This document shows, one piece after another, positions 62,825 to 64,000 of a stretch of 64,000 nucleotides of DNA (its first letter is position 1; every line of letters begins with the position of its first letter). The stretch lies in contig NZ_JAICCF010000002.1 of the NCBI RefSeq assembly GCF_019492185.1, positions 682,001 through 746,000 of the forward strand, in the 5' to 3' direction. The translations under genes and the position numbers were made by a program. The notes below the pieces were generated by a model, which did not search any database, was not told the DNA's origin, and saw only the letters and a list, made by a program, of their open reading frames with translations. This DNA comes from Chitinophaga rhizophila. Lineage in GTDB: Bacteria; Bacteroidota; Bacteroidia; Chitinophagales; Chitinophagaceae.

Positions 62825-64000
62825 TCAGCTACGTTCTTCCCATACCTGTGCCAGGTGAACGATAGTTTGTACCGCTTTTTCCATGTCCTGGATGCTCACA
62901 TACTCATATTTGCTATGCAGCGCCATTTCGCCGGTGAAGATATTAGGGCAGGGTAAGCCCATAAAGGAGAGCCTGGACCCGTCAGTTCCACCCCGGATGA
63001 TGAGGCGTAAAGGTTCTACTCCTGCACGACGGATGGCTTCTTCTGCATTGGCAGTTACCTGGGGGTAAAGATCGAGTACTTCCTTCATGTTGCGGTATTG
63101 CTGTGTAACGGTCAGCGTAGCGGTAGCCTGTGGATAACGCGACATGACAGTATCCATGATATTACGGAGGAAGCTGGCATGTTCTTCCAGTTTAGCCGTT
63201 ACGAAGTCGCGCAGGATGAAGTCGATCTCTGCATGCTCTACTATCCCGTGTATACGTACCGGATGAATAAAACCCTGGCGGTCTTCAGTCGTTTCAGGGG
63301 ATAAGCTGTCTTTTGGCAGGGCGTCAATGATCTCACTGGCTATCTTTACAGCGCTTACCAGCTTATCTTTTGCAGTACCAGGATGCACACTTACACCTTC
63401 GATAGTGATCTTTGCGCCATCAGCAGAGAAGCTTTCTTCTTCCAGAGAGCCGCGTTCGCCGCCATCCAGTGTATAACCAAACTGCGCGCCCAGTTTCTGC
63501 ATATCCAGCTTTTCCACACCACGTCCTACTTCTTCATCTGGTGTAAAAAGGATCCGGATATCCCCGTGTTTGATTTCCGGGTGTGCCAGCAGAAAGTGGG
63601 CAGCGTCCATGATCTCGGCTATGCCGGCTTTATCGTCTGCACCCAGCAGGGTTGTACCGCTGGCCGTGATGATATCCTCTCCTTTTTTGGAAACAAGATA
63701 AGGATGTGCAGCTGCTTTGATAACAGTTCCATCTTCGGGCAGTTGAATATCGCCCCCATCATACTGACGGTGTATAATAGGCTTTACATCTTTACCGCTG
63801 CAATCGCTGGAAGTGTCCATATGAGAGCAGAAGCAGATAACAGGTACCTGCTTGGTAGTGTTGCCGGGAATGGTAGCAAAGACATATCCGTGCTCGTCCA
63901 TCACTGCGTCAGTAATGCCCATTCCCTGTAATTCGTTTACCAGTAAACGACCGAGGTCCTTTTGCTTTTCTGTGGATGGAAAACTCTTGCTCAAAGGATC
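62825..64000 (-). CDS. pepT: Peptidase T, 5' end cut by window edge
   Basis: A zinc aminotripeptidase of the M20 family. The visible part is at least 391 aa and the frame continues past the right edge (DPLSKSF at the border). By comparison with E. coli PepT about 20 N-terminal residues are missing. Metal ligands show in FCSHMDTSSDCSGKD (His, Asp), GTTLLGADDKAGIAEIM, and LFTPDEEVGRGVEKLDMQ (Glu pair). The C-terminal motif RGGTDGSRLSFMGLPCPNIF closes the active site. It degrades tripeptides in the cytoplasm. It does not share a transcript with exbB, which lies 119 bp further along. Confidence 0.96.
   Translation of the reverse strand, partial: DPLSKSFPSTEKQKDLGRLLVNELQGMGITDAVMDEHGYVFATIPGNTTKQVPVICFCSHMDTSSDCSGKDVKPIIHRQYDGGDIQLPEDGTVIKAAAHPYLVSKKGEDIITASGTTLLGADDKAGIAEIMDAAHFLLAHPEIKHGDIRILFTPDEEVGRGVEKLDMQKLGAQFGYTLDGGERGSLEEESFSADGAKITIEGVSVHPGTAKDKLVSAVKIASEIIDALPKDSLSPETTEDRQGFIHPVRIHGIVEHAEIDFILRDFVTAKLEEHASFLRNIMDTVMSRYPQATATLTVTQQYRNMKEVLDLYPQVTANAEEAIRRAGVEPLRLIIRGGTDGSRLSFMGLPCPNIFTGEMALHSKYEYVSIQDMEKAVQTIVHLAQVWEERS

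Noticed and set aside
1..64000. tRNA, rRNA, insertion sequence or prophage genes
   Set aside because: I found no cloverleaf, no transposase or integrase motif and no phage structural gene when reading the gaps and frames; short RNAs without homology would be missed.

Overview
The window looks like the chromosome of a Bacteroidota bacterium, most likely Chitinophaga or a close relative in the Chitinophagaceae. The signs are an ECF sigma / FecR / SusC / SusD locus, TonB-dependent receptors with carboxypeptidase-like N-terminal domains, DUF4249, a type IX secretion C-terminal tail, LytTR two-component regulation, Bacteroidota-type promoters (TAnnTTTG) and few Shine-Dalgarno sites. Base composition is even and I see no insertion sequence, prophage, CRISPR array, rRNA or tRNA. 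Most of the window is core chromosome with accessory patches.

Layout. 1-8.6 kb: a sigma factor cut by the left edge; a striking nested tandem repeat (841-1227); a one-polypeptide sigma/FecR fusion; an SDR; a stand-alone CheB; LigD (ligase+polymerase) with a histone-H1-like basic protein; a LytTR regulator/sensor pair. 8.7-14.3 kb: TonB receptor + DUF4249; a DUF1266 lipoprotein; then a short regulatory unit made of an IscR/Rrf2-like palindrome, a promoter, a 25-codon peptide with four consecutive Cys codons and a cysteine-free redoxin-like protein; a GH3 gene remnant. 14.4-31 kb: DUF6807 protein, dipeptide epimerase, dnaK, two outer-membrane proteins, argS, a TPR protein, cdd, lepB, a hydrolase, an NtrC-like regulator without HTH, cysE-cysM and pdhB. 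31-43 kb: an unknown membrane protein, thiolase, a three-gene surface cluster (LVIVD lipoprotein plus two related beta-barrels) and the sigma/FecR/SusC/SusD operon. 43-53 kb: dnaG, a T9SS cargo protein, thyA-folA, proline dehydrogenase, an orphan FecR-type lipoprotein, a DUF6934 pair and a Tat-exported TIM-barrel protein. 53-64 kb: endonuclease V, small lipoprotein, SMI1/KNR4, DUF4126, a second array of the 11-bp repeat, GH29 fucosidase, OmpA lipoprotein, hybrid-input histidine kinase, ExbB/ExbD and peptidase T cut by the right edge.

How genes work together: 42937-36175 is a classic surface-signalling nutrient-uptake operon (receptor signals through STN domain to FecR, which controls the sigma factor); ExbB/ExbD (62.7-61.5 kb) could energise such receptors; cysE-cysM makes cysteine from serine; thyA-folA couples dTMP synthesis to folate recycling. 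Many genes end in strong hairpins, often shared by convergent neighbours.

The observations I would follow first are the polycysteine leader / cysteine-free redoxin unit, the sigma-FecR fusion beside the higher-order repeat, the FecR ectodomain turned lipoprotein, and the DUF6934 two-gene module.
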